Position numbers and translations under genes: made by a program. From assembly GCF_026790065.1 (NCBI RefSeq), contig NZ_JALAMO010000012.1, forward strand, positions 84,484 to 148,483: 64,000 bases of DNA. Reading direction: 5' to 3'. The notes under the pieces were generated by a model. That model saw nothing but the letters and a program-made list of their open reading frames with translations, was not told the DNA's origin and searched no databases. This DNA comes from Bacillus sp. N13C7. Its GTDB lineage: Bacteria > Bacillota > Bacilli > Bacillales > Bacillaceae. Shown here piece after piece: positions 26,708 through 35,192 of the stretch. Position 1 is the stretch's first letter. The number at the start of each line of letters is the position of its first letter.

Positions 26708-26748
26708 AGAACAGTTACTGGCAAGCGGTAGGTAACTGTTCTTTGTTT
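26708..26748 (+). terminator. Terminator of mhqNOP
   Basis: Perfect stem AGAACAGTTAC / GTAACTGTTCT with 13-base loop and a T-rich tail. Confidence 0.9.
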
Positions 26749-26875
26749 TTCCATATTCGTGCAAGCTTGCAGGTAAAAGCAAAAAGCGGATATCATTCAT
26801 ATAAATGTGTATAGTGAATAATACGTATCGATGAGCTTGGTCATGAAAGACAGACCAATTTGAAGGAGTAAATGG

Positions 26876-27208
26876 ATGAAAGAGATGACAGAATTACAAT
26901 CATTAGATGATATAGAGAATTTTATTAAACTGCATCTATTCAGTTTTATCTATATATCAAGACCCGGCTGTACAGTATGTCATGCTGTTCTGCCGCAGCT
27001 CAGAATTTTATTGGATCAGTTTCCAAACATCACATTGGCGCATATCAATGCTGACGATGTAGAAGAGGTTGCCGGCCGATTTTCAGTCTTCACCGTTCCT
27101 GTGCTTCTTTTGTTTATCGATGGAACTGAGTTTCTGAGAGAAGCCCGTTTTGTTCATTTTGAACAGCTTGAAGAAAGGCTGAAAAGGGTTTATCGGTTAT
27201 ATGAATAA
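26876..27208 (+). CDS. ydfQ: Thioredoxin-like protein YdfQ
   Basis: 110 residues, a single thioredoxin fold. Active site RPGCTVCHAVLPQLR (Cys-Thr-Val-Cys) at about 31-34 and the cis-proline segment VFTVPVLLLFIDG. It lacks the usual WCGPC, so its redox potential will differ from TrxA; the partner is unknown. ATG after AAGGAGT. A single-gene unit. Confidence 0.9.
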   Translation: MKEMTELQSLDDIENFIKLHLFSFIYISRPGCTVCHAVLPQLRILLDQFPNITLAHINADDVEEVAGRFSVFTVPVLLLFIDGTEFLREARFVHFEQLEERLKRVYRLYE

Positions 27209-27558
27209 AAGCCCGCTTTAAGGGGTTTTTTTTCATTAGAAAGGGAATAATGTCATGCCATTCCCCATGCTTGTTGTAAAAGCTGGACACCATGTGTGAT
27301 CTCCTCCATATTGTGCGAGCGCATCAATCATTTCTCATGACGATATCCGCAATGATCTGATTGATTGTTTCGATCATGATTAGGGAGTTCATGTAAGCTT
27401 TTCTCTTTATATTTCCACGATCCTCACATCTTATTTTGCAGGAAACCTATTTCTCTTATCGAATGATAGAGAGTCAGAGGCTTAACCGGCTTATTTTTCA
27501 TTTGTAGGCAGTGATTGTCCGGCATTGGCTGGACTTTTTTCATAGGGAGGAATACAGG
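27209..27558. other. Intergenic stretch after ydfQ
   Basis: Begins with a weak terminator (AAAAGCCC / GGGGTTTTTTTT at about 27207-27234). After that only short minus-strand reading (IETINQIIADIVMRN) suggests an old gene remnant. In strain 168 ydzH-ydgB follow here; none is present. Confidence 0.4.
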
Positions 27559-28032
27559 ATGACGTTAACCTTGGAAGACATGAGTGTAGAAGAGTTCGAA
27601 GCATTTCGCGGGATGTCCGTGCAAAATTATGCGAAACAAAACATAAAATCGGGAACTTGGACAGAAAAAGAGGCATTCGAAAAATCGGAGCAGGCATATG
27701 AGAACATGATTCCGAAGGGACGAAACAGCAGAAATCATTATTTTTGGAACATCATAAATGAACAAGGAGAAAGGATGGGGTGGCTCTGGCTGTATGCTGA
27801 TCCGTTTCATCCGCAAAAGGAAGCGTTTATCTATTCCTTTGGATTGTATGAAGCCTTTCGCGGAAAAGGGCTGGCTCAATTGGCGCTTCAAACGCTGGAT
27901 GAAAGAGCAAGAGAGCTTGGTGCGGAAAGACTTGCTCTTCATGTGTTTGCGCACAACGAGACAGCCGTCTATCTTTATCAGAAGATGGGCTATGCCATGA
28001 CCAATATACGTATGCGGAAACAGCTGTGCTGA
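27559..28032 (+). CDS. GNAT-family N-acetyltransferase
   Basis: 157 residues from ATG at 27559 behind GGGAGGAA. A complete single GNAT domain: the N-terminal MTLTLEDMSVEEFEAFRGMS, the core WGWLWLYADP-like strand MGWLWLYADPFHPQKEAFIY, acetyl-CoA loop LYEAFRGKGLAQLALQTLD and the late HVFAHNETAVYLYQKMGYAM. Substrate unknown. Tail-to-tail with the HIT gene. Confidence 0.88.
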   Translation: MTLTLEDMSVEEFEAFRGMSVQNYAKQNIKSGTWTEKEAFEKSEQAYENMIPKGRNSRNHYFWNIINEQGERMGWLWLYADPFHPQKEAFIYSFGLYEAFRGKGLAQLALQTLDERARELGAERLALHVFAHNETAVYLYQKMGYAMTNIRMRKQLC

Positions 28033-28042
28033 TCAAAGCCGC

Positions 28043-28372
28043 TTACTTAAGCGGTTTCCCAAACACAATATGCCAATGTAGATGTTTAGAGTCCTGGTAA
28101 GCTCCTAAGTTGGTGATCACACGGCATGCGCCTTTTTCTTCCGTCACCATGGAAGCGACCTTTTGAATGACACTCATTAATTCAAGAAGCAACTCATGGT
28201 CGTTCTCTTCCAGGGTGATCAATGAGGAAATATGTTTCTTAGGGACAGCCACAATATGGACTGGATAAAAAGGCTTTGTATGATAGTATGCCAATACGTT
28301 ATCTGTCTCTATTACTTTATTCACTTTCGTTTTGCCGCTAAAAACCTCATCACAGTAAAAGTCTTCAGTCAT
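28043..28372 (-). CDS. HIT-family nucleotide hydrolase
   Basis: 109 residues from ATG at 28372 (MTEDFYCDEVFSGKTKVNKV), which has GAGGA at a good distance; longer frames start too close to a GGGAGGTG site at about 28432, which would give an extra 19 residues. The histidine triad HLHWHIVFG is near the C-terminus and FYPVHIVAVPKKHISSL is the nucleotide-binding strand. Such proteins hydrolyse purine nucleotide phosphoramidates or dinucleotide polyphosphates. Confidence 0.85.
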   Translation of the reverse strand: MTEDFYCDEVFSGKTKVNKVIETDNVLAYYHTKPFYPVHIVAVPKKHISSLITLEENDHELLLELMSVIQKVASMVTEEKGACRVITNLGAYQDSKHLHWHIVFGKPLK

Positions 28373-28580
28373 ATGATCCATCCTCACTTTTTTTGTTTCA
28401 TTTAATAATCTTCTGCATTTCTTCATCACCTCCCTTCTTTTGTGGGATTTCCATTTGGGGGCCGCATGCCCATGGAGAGAAAAGGACAACAGCTGTTGGT
28501 CTTTTTTTTATGCAATGATTTGGAGCTGTTAAGGTTATATGGATCTTCTCCACGTGTGAAGACAAATCAAACGTAATAAT

Positions 28581-28683
28581 CTGACTATTGTCAGTTTATT
28601 AGTTGAAATAATTAAATGATAAACGATTTCCATAATATTTTTATAGATTAACAGTTTACAGTCTGACTATAGTCAGGTAAAGT
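28581..28683 (+). promoter_or_regulatory. Two palindromic operators and promoter of the MFS-TetR operon
   Basis: CTGACTATTGTCAG (28581-28594) and the perfect palindrome CTGACTATAGTCAG (28663-28676) are near-identical and 82 bases apart. The second lies exactly in the 17-bp spacer between TTTACA (28655-28660) and TAAAGT (28678-28683). They are very probably bound by the TetR-type protein at 29931. The rest of the gap 28373-28730 holds no gene. Confidence 0.75.
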
Positions 28684-28730
28684 GAGTGTGATGAAATTAA
28701 ACAATGAACAGAAAAAGGAGAAGAAACCTG

Positions 28731-29912
28731 ATGGAGGTACAAGTAGAAAAAACACATACTGTAAAAATGTGGTCCTTATCATTTGTTTTTGTCACGCTTT
28801 CAAATGCATTTTTATTTATGGTGTTTGAAATGTTATTGCCGACATTGCCATTGTTTGTTACTGCTATCGGAGGAGGGGCAAAGCAAGTCGGATTGGTTAC
28901 AGGTATTTTTATGATATCTGCCATTGCCATACGTCCTTTTGCAGGGGTTTTGGCAAAACGATTTAACAAAAAATACTTACTTATATTTGGAATTGTTATT
29001 AGTGCTTGCTCAACCGGTGCATACTACTTGGCGTCAGATGTGAGCGTCCTATTGCTCATTCGCTTAATACATGGTGCCGGTTTTGGGTTAGCAACTACTT
29101 ATTTTGCCACGATTGCCGCGGAAATTATTCCGAAGGAGCGCCGAGGTGAGGGGATTGGATATTTTGGGGTAGGCGAAACGATTGCAGTTTCGGTTGGACC
29201 TATGATTGGTATCGCAGCACTGGAGCTTTATGATTTTGAGAGGCTTTTTCTTGGCGGGATGTCCATTCTTTTACTGGCTGTGCTTATGGCTGTACTTGTG
29301 CGGAGGCAGCCAGAAGCAAAAGACACGGCTGAAAAGGGAATGGTAAAGGTAAAGGTGTTAGAAAGACGTGTGCTGTTTCCTTCGTTTCTCATTTTATTAG
29401 TCGGCATTGCTGCATCTGGGATCATGTCCTTCTTTTCACTCTATGCGATCGAAAAGGGTTTCCGAAGTGTCGGAATGTTCTTCTTTCTGATTGCGGCAGC
29501 CAGTTTTTTTATACGTCTTATCTCCGGGAAAATATTTGACCGATTCGGAGCGGGAGCCATCCTTATCCCCGCCTCAATATTTTCAATAGCAGGCCTTTCA
29601 ATATTATATATTGCCCAAACCAATGCAATGTTTTTTACTGCGGCGATATGTTACGGATTTGGATTCGGCTCAATATTCCCGGCTATCCAGACATGGTGTA
29701 TCAATCTTGTAGAAGAGGATGAACATGAGGACGCTATGGGAACATTCTTTAATTTTTTTGATATGGGAATTGGCGGAGGCTCATTGTTATTAGGTGTGGT
29801 GGCAACGATCTATTCGTATCAGACGCTTTATATCGCTTCCGTTTTGGTGTACCTGCTGTTTCTTTTATTATATATTTTATTTATCTGTTCCAAGAGAAAA
29901 CGGATGAAATAA
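28731..29912 (+). CDS. MFS drug-efflux transporter
   Basis: 393 residues. Start taken at ATG 28731 (MEVQVEKTHTVKMWSLSF), ten bases after AAAAGGAG; ATG 28704 has no ribosome binding site. Twelve membrane segments with the motif A region GVLAKRFNKKYLLIFGIVIS after helix 2 and the motif C-like GVGETIAVSVGPMIGIAALE in helix 5, typical of drug:H+ antiporters. Co-transcribed with the TetR gene 18 bases downstream and probably repressed by it. Substrate unknown. It may correspond to strain 168 genes near ydgC, but I do not assign a name. Confidence 0.87.
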   Translation: MEVQVEKTHTVKMWSLSFVFVTLSNAFLFMVFEMLLPTLPLFVTAIGGGAKQVGLVTGIFMISAIAIRPFAGVLAKRFNKKYLLIFGIVISACSTGAYYLASDVSVLLLIRLIHGAGFGLATTYFATIAAEIIPKERRGEGIGYFGVGETIAVSVGPMIGIAALELYDFERLFLGGMSILLLAVLMAVLVRRQPEAKDTAEKGMVKVKVLERRVLFPSFLILLVGIAASGIMSFFSLYAIEKGFRSVGMFFFLIAAASFFIRLISGKIFDRFGAGAILIPASIFSIAGLSILYIAQTNAMFFTAAICYGFGFGSIFPAIQTWCINLVEEDEHEDAMGTFFNFFDMGIGGGSLLLGVVATIYSYQTLYIASVLVYLLFLLLYILFICSKRKRMK

Positions 29913-29930
29913 TGTGGGGAGGTCAGAACA

Positions 29931-30497
29931 GTGACCCGTGAGAATATAAAACGCACAGCTGTTCGCCAATTTAATGAACTTGGCTACGAGGGAGTCAAAA
30001 TGGCGCATATTGCAAAAGAATTGGGAATTCGGAAACAATCTCTTTCCTACCATTTCTCGTCAAAAAAGGATCTGCTGATGGAAGTATACCCCGAGATTGT
30101 TGAAGAGGAAGTAGCGTTTATCAATGATTTTTTTGAATCCCGAAAGCATATGCCAGCCAAGAATCTTATATATGATTTTTTAAAAGAAACGCAGGTGCGC
30201 TTTCATGCTATGCCTAATGTAGCCTTTTTGCAGGCGATGTCGTTTAAGGCTCCTGCTGAAGTAAGTGATTTTATTTCAGCCCAGTACTTGATGTTTCTTC
30301 ATGCTTTGAAAAGCCAGGTTGCACTTGTGTTTAAGGAATCAGGCATCACCTATCCGCCCGAGAAGTGTGCGATAGCCTTCATCACTCTTTTTGACGGGTT
30401 GAACATTCAGCTGGTTTACGAGAATAAACAATCATTTGAGCGGTCTTTAGAGATTTCCTTCGATATTTTTTGGCGAGGGCTAAAGGCGGAAACTTAA
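29931..30497 (+). CDS. TetR-family repressor
   Basis: 188 residues, GTG start behind GGGGAGG. Helix-turn-helix at residues ~5-50 (KRTAVRQFNELGYEGVKMAH; IAKELGIRKQSLSYHFSSKK). The rest is an all-helical ligand domain (PEKCAIAFITLFDGLNIQLV). Second gene of an MFS-TetR operon whose promoter has two matching palindromes, so negative autoregulation and drug-induced release are likely. Confidence 0.88.
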   Translation: MTRENIKRTAVRQFNELGYEGVKMAHIAKELGIRKQSLSYHFSSKKDLLMEVYPEIVEEEVAFINDFFESRKHMPAKNLIYDFLKETQVRFHAMPNVAFLQAMSFKAPAEVSDFISAQYLMFLHALKSQVALVFKESGITYPPEKCAIAFITLFDGLNIQLVYENKQSFERSLEISFDIFWRGLKAET

Positions 30498-30499
30498 AA

Positions 30500-30528
30500 G
30501 ATACCAAGGGCGAACCGCCTTTGGTATC
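30500..30528. terminator. Hairpin of the ACCAAGG family between the TetR gene and vmlR
   Basis: Stem GATACCAAgGG / CCtTTGGTATC with a short loop between convergent genes; T-run is short. Confidence 0.7.
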
Positions 30529-30537
30529 CCTTAAACG

Positions 30538-32166
30538 CTATTGATCCAGCTCTTTCAATCGTTTCGTAAGCTCATTGAAAGCCTGATCAAGTTCCTTGTA
30601 CCCTTTATCATTCGGCGTCATAAAACTGATTTTGCCCAGCACTTCTTGTCTTTCTGTTTCAAGTTTTAAACGAAGCTCCTCCCGGTCATTTCTTTCTGAT
30701 GAAACGTCAACCAATTGCTTTTCGATGCCATTGTCCGAGATGACGAGTTTGCTGTTTGTTGTTTTTTCGAGAAAGTATCGGTCATGTGAAACCGCCAGCA
30801 ATGTGCCGCTATAGTGTGACAGTGTTTCTTCCAGCTGTTCGCGTGACGGCAGGTCGAGATGGTTTGTCGGCTCATCTAAAATCAGCACGTCTTTCTCCTC
30901 CAGCATATATGCCATCAGCTTGACCTTTACACGTTCACCCATACTCATATGCTTGATTGGCTCAGTCCATTGGGAGGCTGTAAAACCTAAGTGCTTCATC
31001 AGATTTTGAACGTGCCCTCTTGCCTTGTATGTTTCTTTCTCAAATAACTCTTCCGGAGTTTGTTCTAAAGGTAAATCAAACACCTCCTGCGTTAAATAGC
31101 CGATATTTGCCGACGGCGACACCCACACACTTCCCTCAGCCGATTCCTGTCCCAGAATAATTTTCAGTAATGTTGTTTTTCCGCTGCCATTGGGGCCTAT
31201 GATCGCAACCTTTTCGCCGTGCTGAATTGTAAAATGTGCGTTTTTAAACAGTGTTCTTTCGCCAAAGGCCTTCGTTACATGTTGAGCTTCTAAGAAACGT
31301 TTTCCTGTTTTTTTTGTTGTATCAATTGAAAAGCGGACAGTATATTCAGGCTCAACGGGTTCCGCCTTTGCTTTTTCCAGTTCTTGTTCAAGCCGCTTCC
31401 GCTTGGATTTAATCTGGGCATCCGTACGCTTCGCTTTTACGCGGTGATATTCTTTAAACCCTTCCTTTTTCGTCGATTGAGCGTGAGCTTTTTCCGACCA
31501 AGAAGCAAGCTCATTCATTTGTGCTTCAATCCGTTCAACCATTTTTTGCTGCTTTTCATATTCACGCTGCTGGGTGAGTCTTTTCTTTTCGCGGTACTTC
31601 ATATACTCAGAGTAATTTCCTTTGAATTCAATCAGGGTTTGAGCTTCAAGCGACCATATTTTTGTTGCGGATTCGTCTAAGAAATAACGGTCGTGAGAAA
31701 CAAGAATCACGGTGCCTCTATAACCTTTCAGCTGTTGAATAAGAAATTGCAAGCTTTCTTCATCAAGGTGGTTTGTCGGTTCGTCTAATAGTAAAAGGTC
31801 TGCATCCTCTGATAGTCCTTTCGCCAGCCGTGCTTTCAGTTTTTCACCGCCGCTTAACTGTTGGAAATCCCGAACGGGCACATACCATTTCTCCAGTAAT
31901 TTCTTTTCGGCAGGCGTCTGATTCGCATAGGAATAAGACGCGGTTTCCTGCTCAACCAACGTCATTTTTAAATCCTGCCGAAGGATTTGTCCTTGTGCAG
32001 GAGCTAAGTCATTTTGTATGAGGTGCAGCAGCGTAGATTTCCCAGCGCCGTTTTTGCCGATAATCCCAATGATATCTCCCTGCTGAACACTGGCGTTTAC
32101 GTTTTTAAAAACAGTCAGATCCTTCACTTCATAGCTGACATTTGTTAAAGTCACGATCTCTTTCAT
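30538..32166 (-). CDS. vmlR: ABC-F ribosome-protection protein VmlR (virginiamycin M/lincomycin resistance)
   Basis: 542 residues without membrane segments: two ABC domains and no transporter part. NBD1 has Walker A IGKNGAGKSTLLHLI, signature LSGGEKLKARLAKG and Walker B LLLLDEPTNHLDEE. A long charged linker (190-290, QREYEKQQKMVERIEAQMNE) is the antibiotic-resistance domain that reaches the ribosome's peptidyl-transferase centre. NBD2 has IGPNGSGKTTLLKIIL, MSMGERVKVKLMAYM and VLILDEPTNHLDLP. A basic C-terminal tail follows. It dislodges streptogramin A, lincosamide and pleuromutilin drugs. Also called expZ. A drug-responsive attenuator leader precedes it. Confidence 0.93.
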   Translation of the reverse strand: MKEIVTLTNVSYEVKDLTVFKNVNASVQQGDIIGIIGKNGAGKSTLLHLIQNDLAPAQGQILRQDLKMTLVEQETASYSYANQTPAEKKLLEKWYVPVRDFQQLSGGEKLKARLAKGLSEDADLLLLDEPTNHLDEESLQFLIQQLKGYRGTVILVSHDRYFLDESATKIWSLEAQTLIEFKGNYSEYMKYREKKRLTQQREYEKQQKMVERIEAQMNELASWSEKAHAQSTKKEGFKEYHRVKAKRTDAQIKSKRKRLEQELEKAKAEPVEPEYTVRFSIDTTKKTGKRFLEAQHVTKAFGERTLFKNAHFTIQHGEKVAIIGPNGSGKTTLLKIILGQESAEGSVWVSPSANIGYLTQEVFDLPLEQTPEELFEKETYKARGHVQNLMKHLGFTASQWTEPIKHMSMGERVKVKLMAYMLEEKDVLILDEPTNHLDLPSREQLEETLSHYSGTLLAVSHDRYFLEKTTNSKLVISDNGIEKQLVDVSSERNDREELRLKLETERQEVLGKISFMTPNDKGYKELDQAFNELTKRLKELDQ

Positions 32167-32192
32167 TCATATCCCTCGCTTTAAAGGGAGAA

Positions 32193-32225
32193 TAAAAAAA
32201 TCCTCCCAAATGTGTTGGAAGGATT
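32193..32225 (-). terminator. Attenuator terminator in the vmlR leader
   Basis: On the minus strand AATCCTTCC (32225-32217) pairs with GGGAGGATT (32207-32199) around a nine-base loop and is followed by seven T, about 27 bases before the vmlR ATG. Intrinsic terminator within the leader. Confidence 0.9.
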
Positions 32226-32390
32226 AGCCGCGCCTGTGCATGATCAAATAAGCTATTATTTATAAATAGCACTGTCGTATATATAGAAAATGGGCAGACT
32301 AATCCTATTTTTTCTCTGATTTGAAATATTGATTTCAAACAACGGTAAAAATAAGATTAGTTAATCATTGTCCACCCATCATCCCTTCTT
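32220..32390 (-). promoter_or_regulatory. vmlR leader: short upstream frame and antiterminator
   Basis: AGGATTAG (32306-32299) is complementary to CTAATCCT (32227-32220), which includes the 5' arm of the terminator, giving an alternative antiterminator. Upstream, a tiny frame ATG-ATT-AAC-TAA (Met-Ile-Asn, 32368-32357) follows GGGTGG; an overlapping frame MMGGQ lies just before it. A ribosome stalled by drug at this point could favour the antiterminator. This agrees with published attenuation of vmlR in B. subtilis; which frame is translated here is my inference. The gap 32167-32502 has no other gene. Confidence 0.82.
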
Positions 32391-32460
32391 GTTTTGATTA
32401 CGCACACTATAGCATAACTTCAAATTCAAAAGCAAAGGGCATTTGTCATTATTTTCATTA

Positions 32461-32497
32461 AAAAAGCTCCTGCTCTCATTTCTGAGGCAGGAGCTGC
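32461..32497 (-). terminator. ydgF terminator
   Basis: On the minus strand GCTCCTGC / GCAGGAGC with a 14-base interior, then TTTTTT. Confidence 0.88.
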
Positions 32498-32502
32498 AAA
32501 TC

Positions 32503-33876
32503 TTATTGATGCTTCGCTTTTCTCACTTTATAAATCACAATCAGCAAAATAAACCAAACCGGCGTGACAAATAAGGAAACACGAGTATCCTGAGCTAATG
32601 CCAGCACAACCAGGATAAACGTCAGGAACGCAAGAATCAGGTAATTTGTAAACGGATAAAGCGGAAGCTTAAACTTGTTTGTTTTCGCTAATTCAGGTCT
32701 TGTTTTACGGTATTTCATATGGCAGATGACCGTAATACCCCAAATATAGATAAAGCAGACGGTTGAAATGCTTGTGATCAGGGTGAATACGCCTTCTGGC
32801 ATGATGTAGTTTAACGTTACACCGATTAAAATCACGATAGCTGAAAAGAACAACGCGTTTCTAGGTACCTTACGCGGAGTCAGTTTTGCCATTGATTCAG
32901 GCGCATTGTTATCTTTTGCCAGAGAATAGACCATACGGCTTGTACTAAATACAGCACTGTTGCATGCTGAAGCAGCGGAAGTCAACACAACAAAGTTGAT
33001 AATGCTTGCTGCCCCGACGATGCCAACCGCGACAAACACCTGTACGAATGGGCTTTCGCTAGGATTGATGACATCCCAAGGATAGATGCTCATAATCACA
33101 AGAAGAGCCCCAATATAGAAAAGCAGTATCCGGACAGGGATATTGTTAATCGCCTTAGGGATCACTTTTTCAGGGTTTTCTGTTTCACCGGCTGTCAGTC
33201 CGACCAGCTCAATGCCGACAAAGGCAAACACAACCATCTGGAACGATAGGATAAACCCGTGCATGCCATTCGGGAACATGCCTCCGTGGCTCCAGAGATT
33301 TGTGAAACTGGAGACCCCAGAGCTTGTGGAAAAACCTTTAAAGATCATCACAAGGCCAATAACGATCAGTGCCAAAATGGCAATGACTTTAATTAACGCA
33401 AACCAAAATTCTAATTCTCCAAAAAGCTTGACGGTTGCCAGGTTCATAATCAGTAATATAATCAGAGCGATTAAGCCGGGCACCCATTGCGGCACACCCG
33501 GGAGCCAATATTGAGTGTAGAGCCCGACGGCTGTCAGATCAGCCATTGCAATCGAAATCCAGCAGAACCAATAGGTCCAGCCGGTGATAAAGGCTGCCAT
33601 ATCGCCTAAATAGTCTTGTACAAAATCAACAAAAGAGTGATAGTTCAAATTCGATAAGAGCAGTTCACCCAGAGATCTCATAATTAAAAAGCAAATGATC
33701 CCTGTGATCATGTAAGCAAATAGAATCGACGGTCCAGCAAAATGAATCGATTTTCCGGAGCCAAGAAATAAGCCCGTTCCAATGGCCCCGCCGATGGCGA
33801 TGAGCTGGATGTGCCTGTTTTTCAAGCCTCTCTCCAATTTTTGCTGCTTATTGTCTTTCGTCATGTCGTCTGTCAC
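32503..33876 (-). CDS. ydgF: APC-family amino acid permease YdgF
   Basis: 457 residues, GTG start ten bases after TGGAGG (an ATG three codons on is alternative). Twelve membrane segments. The amino-acid permease signature is at the start of the core: GLKNRHIQLIAIGGAIGTGL then FLGSGKSIHFAGPSILFAYM. FQMVVFAFVGIELVGLTAGE is the unwound helix 6 region. Proton-coupled uptake of an amino acid; specificity is not readable. Monocistronic, ended by its own terminator. Confidence 0.9.
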   Translation of the reverse strand: MTDDMTKDNKQQKLERGLKNRHIQLIAIGGAIGTGLFLGSGKSIHFAGPSILFAYMITGIICFLIMRSLGELLLSNLNYHSFVDFVQDYLGDMAAFITGWTYWFCWISIAMADLTAVGLYTQYWLPGVPQWVPGLIALIILLIMNLATVKLFGELEFWFALIKVIAILALIVIGLVMIFKGFSTSSGVSSFTNLWSHGGMFPNGMHGFILSFQMVVFAFVGIELVGLTAGETENPEKVIPKAINNIPVRILLFYIGALLVIMSIYPWDVINPSESPFVQVFVAVGIVGAASIINFVVLTSAASACNSAVFSTSRMVYSLAKDNNAPESMAKLTPRKVPRNALFFSAIVILIGVTLNYIMPEGVFTLITSISTVCFIYIWGITVICHMKYRKTRPELAKTNKFKLPLYPFTNYLILAFLTFILVVLALAQDTRVSLFVTPVWFILLIVIYKVRKAKHQ

Positions 33877-34016
33877 TTTGTGTGTTCCTCCATTGAAAAA
33901 TTGTTTATTGAGTCAGCGATATATTTTTAATGAATATTATAACACTAAAATTTATATCTTTTTTACTATACAGAAAATATGAAAAGAAATTTTAATGTTT
34001 TGAACGATCCATCATG

Positions 34017-34051
34017 AAAAAAGCGGCTCCTAAATTGAGCCGCTTTTTTTA
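34017..34051 (-). terminator. dinB terminator
   Basis: Perfect stem AAAAAGCGGCTC / GAGCCGCTTTTT with a seven-base loop and flanking A/T runs; overlaps the dinB stop codon. Confidence 0.88.
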
Positions 34052-34567
34052 TTCCATTTCAGCTTTTTTCAGATACAGATAGAGCCCATAATCTGTCGGA
34101 GCGGATGCGTATCCTGCCTGCCGCAGCATTGCTGTGATACTGCCGCGGTGGTATGTCCCGTGATTGACAACATGGGGAACCAATTCAGAAACAGTCGTTT
34201 TCATGATTCCGCCAGAGGGGTTTTGAATCTGGAGGGGCTTATTGAGCTGTTCTTTTTGCTGTAAAAATAATGTATAGCGCTCGGATAACGTCAGAAACAG
34301 GTCTTCCATTTCCGCTAATTCTTTTGCATCTGTCTGTTCTTTTAGCTGTTCAGCTAATGCCAAGGCATCACTCAAGCTTTTGCCGGTAAACACTTCAATC
34401 CAGCCTAAATCAGAAAGATAGACATGAGACAGCACATGGGATATCGACGGAAACACACTTTGAATCTCTTGGCGGTACACCTCTTTTGGAAGCTCTTTTA
34501 ATCGGTTGAATATTTGCTGATTGGCCCAGACGTTATATTCATACAATTTTAACGAAAAATCCGACAT
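34049..34567 (-). CDS. dinB: DinB-family damage-inducible protein
   Basis: 172 residues from ATG at 34567 (MSDFSLKLYEYNVWANQQIF), nine bases after AAAGGGG; an ATG two codons earlier is closer to that site. Four-helix DinB/YfiT fold with metal-ligand histidines in SHVLSHVYLSDLGWIEVF and VVNHGTYHRGSITAMLRQAG. Members include bacillithiol S-transferases; the exact reaction of DinB is unproven. A LexA box covers the start of the promoter, so it belongs to the SOS regulon. Confidence 0.92.
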   Translation of the reverse strand: MSDFSLKLYEYNVWANQQIFNRLKELPKEVYRQEIQSVFPSISHVLSHVYLSDLGWIEVFTGKSLSDALALAEQLKEQTDAKELAEMEDLFLTLSERYTLFLQQKEQLNKPLQIQNPSGGIMKTTVSELVPHVVNHGTYHRGSITAMLRQAGYASAPTDYGLYLYLKKAEME

Positions 34568-34599
34568 GTTCATTTTCCCCTTTCGCGTTTATAGAATCT

Positions 34600-34621
34600 A
34601 TTATACACGAACGAGTGTTCT
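34600..34621 (-). promoter_or_regulatory. LexA (DinR) box and -10 of dinB
   Basis: CGAACGAGTGTTCT (34608-34621) matches the B. subtilis SOS box CGAACRNRYGTTCG at all but the last base. On the minus strand TATAAT (34605-34600) follows directly, so bound LexA would block RNA polymerase. Confidence 0.9.
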
Positions 34622-34648
34622 TGTTGTCGTGTTCGTGAATAAAATATG

Positions 34649-34713
34649 TTGACAGACATAGTTTAGGGGAATAAACTGATTGACATTGAGCATAAAGTTT
34701 AGAGGGGTAAACT
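34649..34713 (+). promoter_or_regulatory. Promoter and two MarR-type palindromes before ydgG
   Basis: TTGACA (34649-34654), 17-bp spacer, TAAACT (34672-34677). The 18-base element AGTTTA-6-TAAACT occurs twice: 34660-34677 over the spacer and -10, and 34696-34713 downstream. It is very probably the operator of YdgG, repressing ydgG-ydgH. Confidence 0.8.
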
Positions 34714-34730
34714 ATAATGAGGAGGGGCAG

Positions 34731-35192
34731 ATGTTGAATGAACAAAAGCTATGTCAGGCGATAAACCTGTTTGTAGAAGTATTACTTGAAGGGACAGAGT
34801 TTGTGCATCGTGAAATCAATCAGGATGTCTTCAAGCATATCTCAAGGGAACAGGCGGACCTGTTAAAAATTTTAAAAGTTAAGGGCCCAACCTCTCCCGG
34901 CAGCCTAGCCATGTATCAAAATGTACATAAAAGTGCGATTTCTAATAGACTGAAAAAGCTGCTTGATAAGGGATTGGTTGAATGGGATGACTGTCCTACG
35001 AAAAGTGATAAGCGCTCTAAGCTTATTAAGATCACAACCAGCGGTGAAACCATACTGGAAGAATTAGATTCAGCCATTTTTAACGCTCTCAAAGAGTTGA
35101 TCGATGATATAGATGAGAAACACGTAAATTCTATCATAGAGATATTCACCATTCTAAAAAGCAAATTTAAAGGAGGAGATTCTGCAAAATGA
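34731..35192 (+). CDS. ydgG: MarR-family repressor YdgG
   Basis: 153 residues. ATG at 34731 follows GAGGAGGGG; the longer frame from 34680 starts inside the promoter and is rejected. Winged helix in ISREQADLLKILKVKGPTSP to VHKSAISNRLKKLLDKGLVE, with the wing DDCPTKSDKRSKLIKITTSG. Overlaps ydgH by four bases (ATGA), so both are translated together. Two matching palindromes in its promoter point to autorepression. Confidence 0.88.
   Translation: MLNEQKLCQAINLFVEVLLEGTEFVHREINQDVFKHISREQADLLKILKVKGPTSPGSLAMYQNVHKSAISNRLKKLLDKGLVEWDDCPTKSDKRSKLIKITTSGETILEELDSAIFNALKELIDDIDEKHVNSIIEIFTILKSKFKGGDSAK

Noticed and set aside
28477..28510. Terminator around CAACAGCTGTTG before the MFS operon
   Set aside because: The palindrome leaves almost no loop and pairing is poor; not supported as a terminator.
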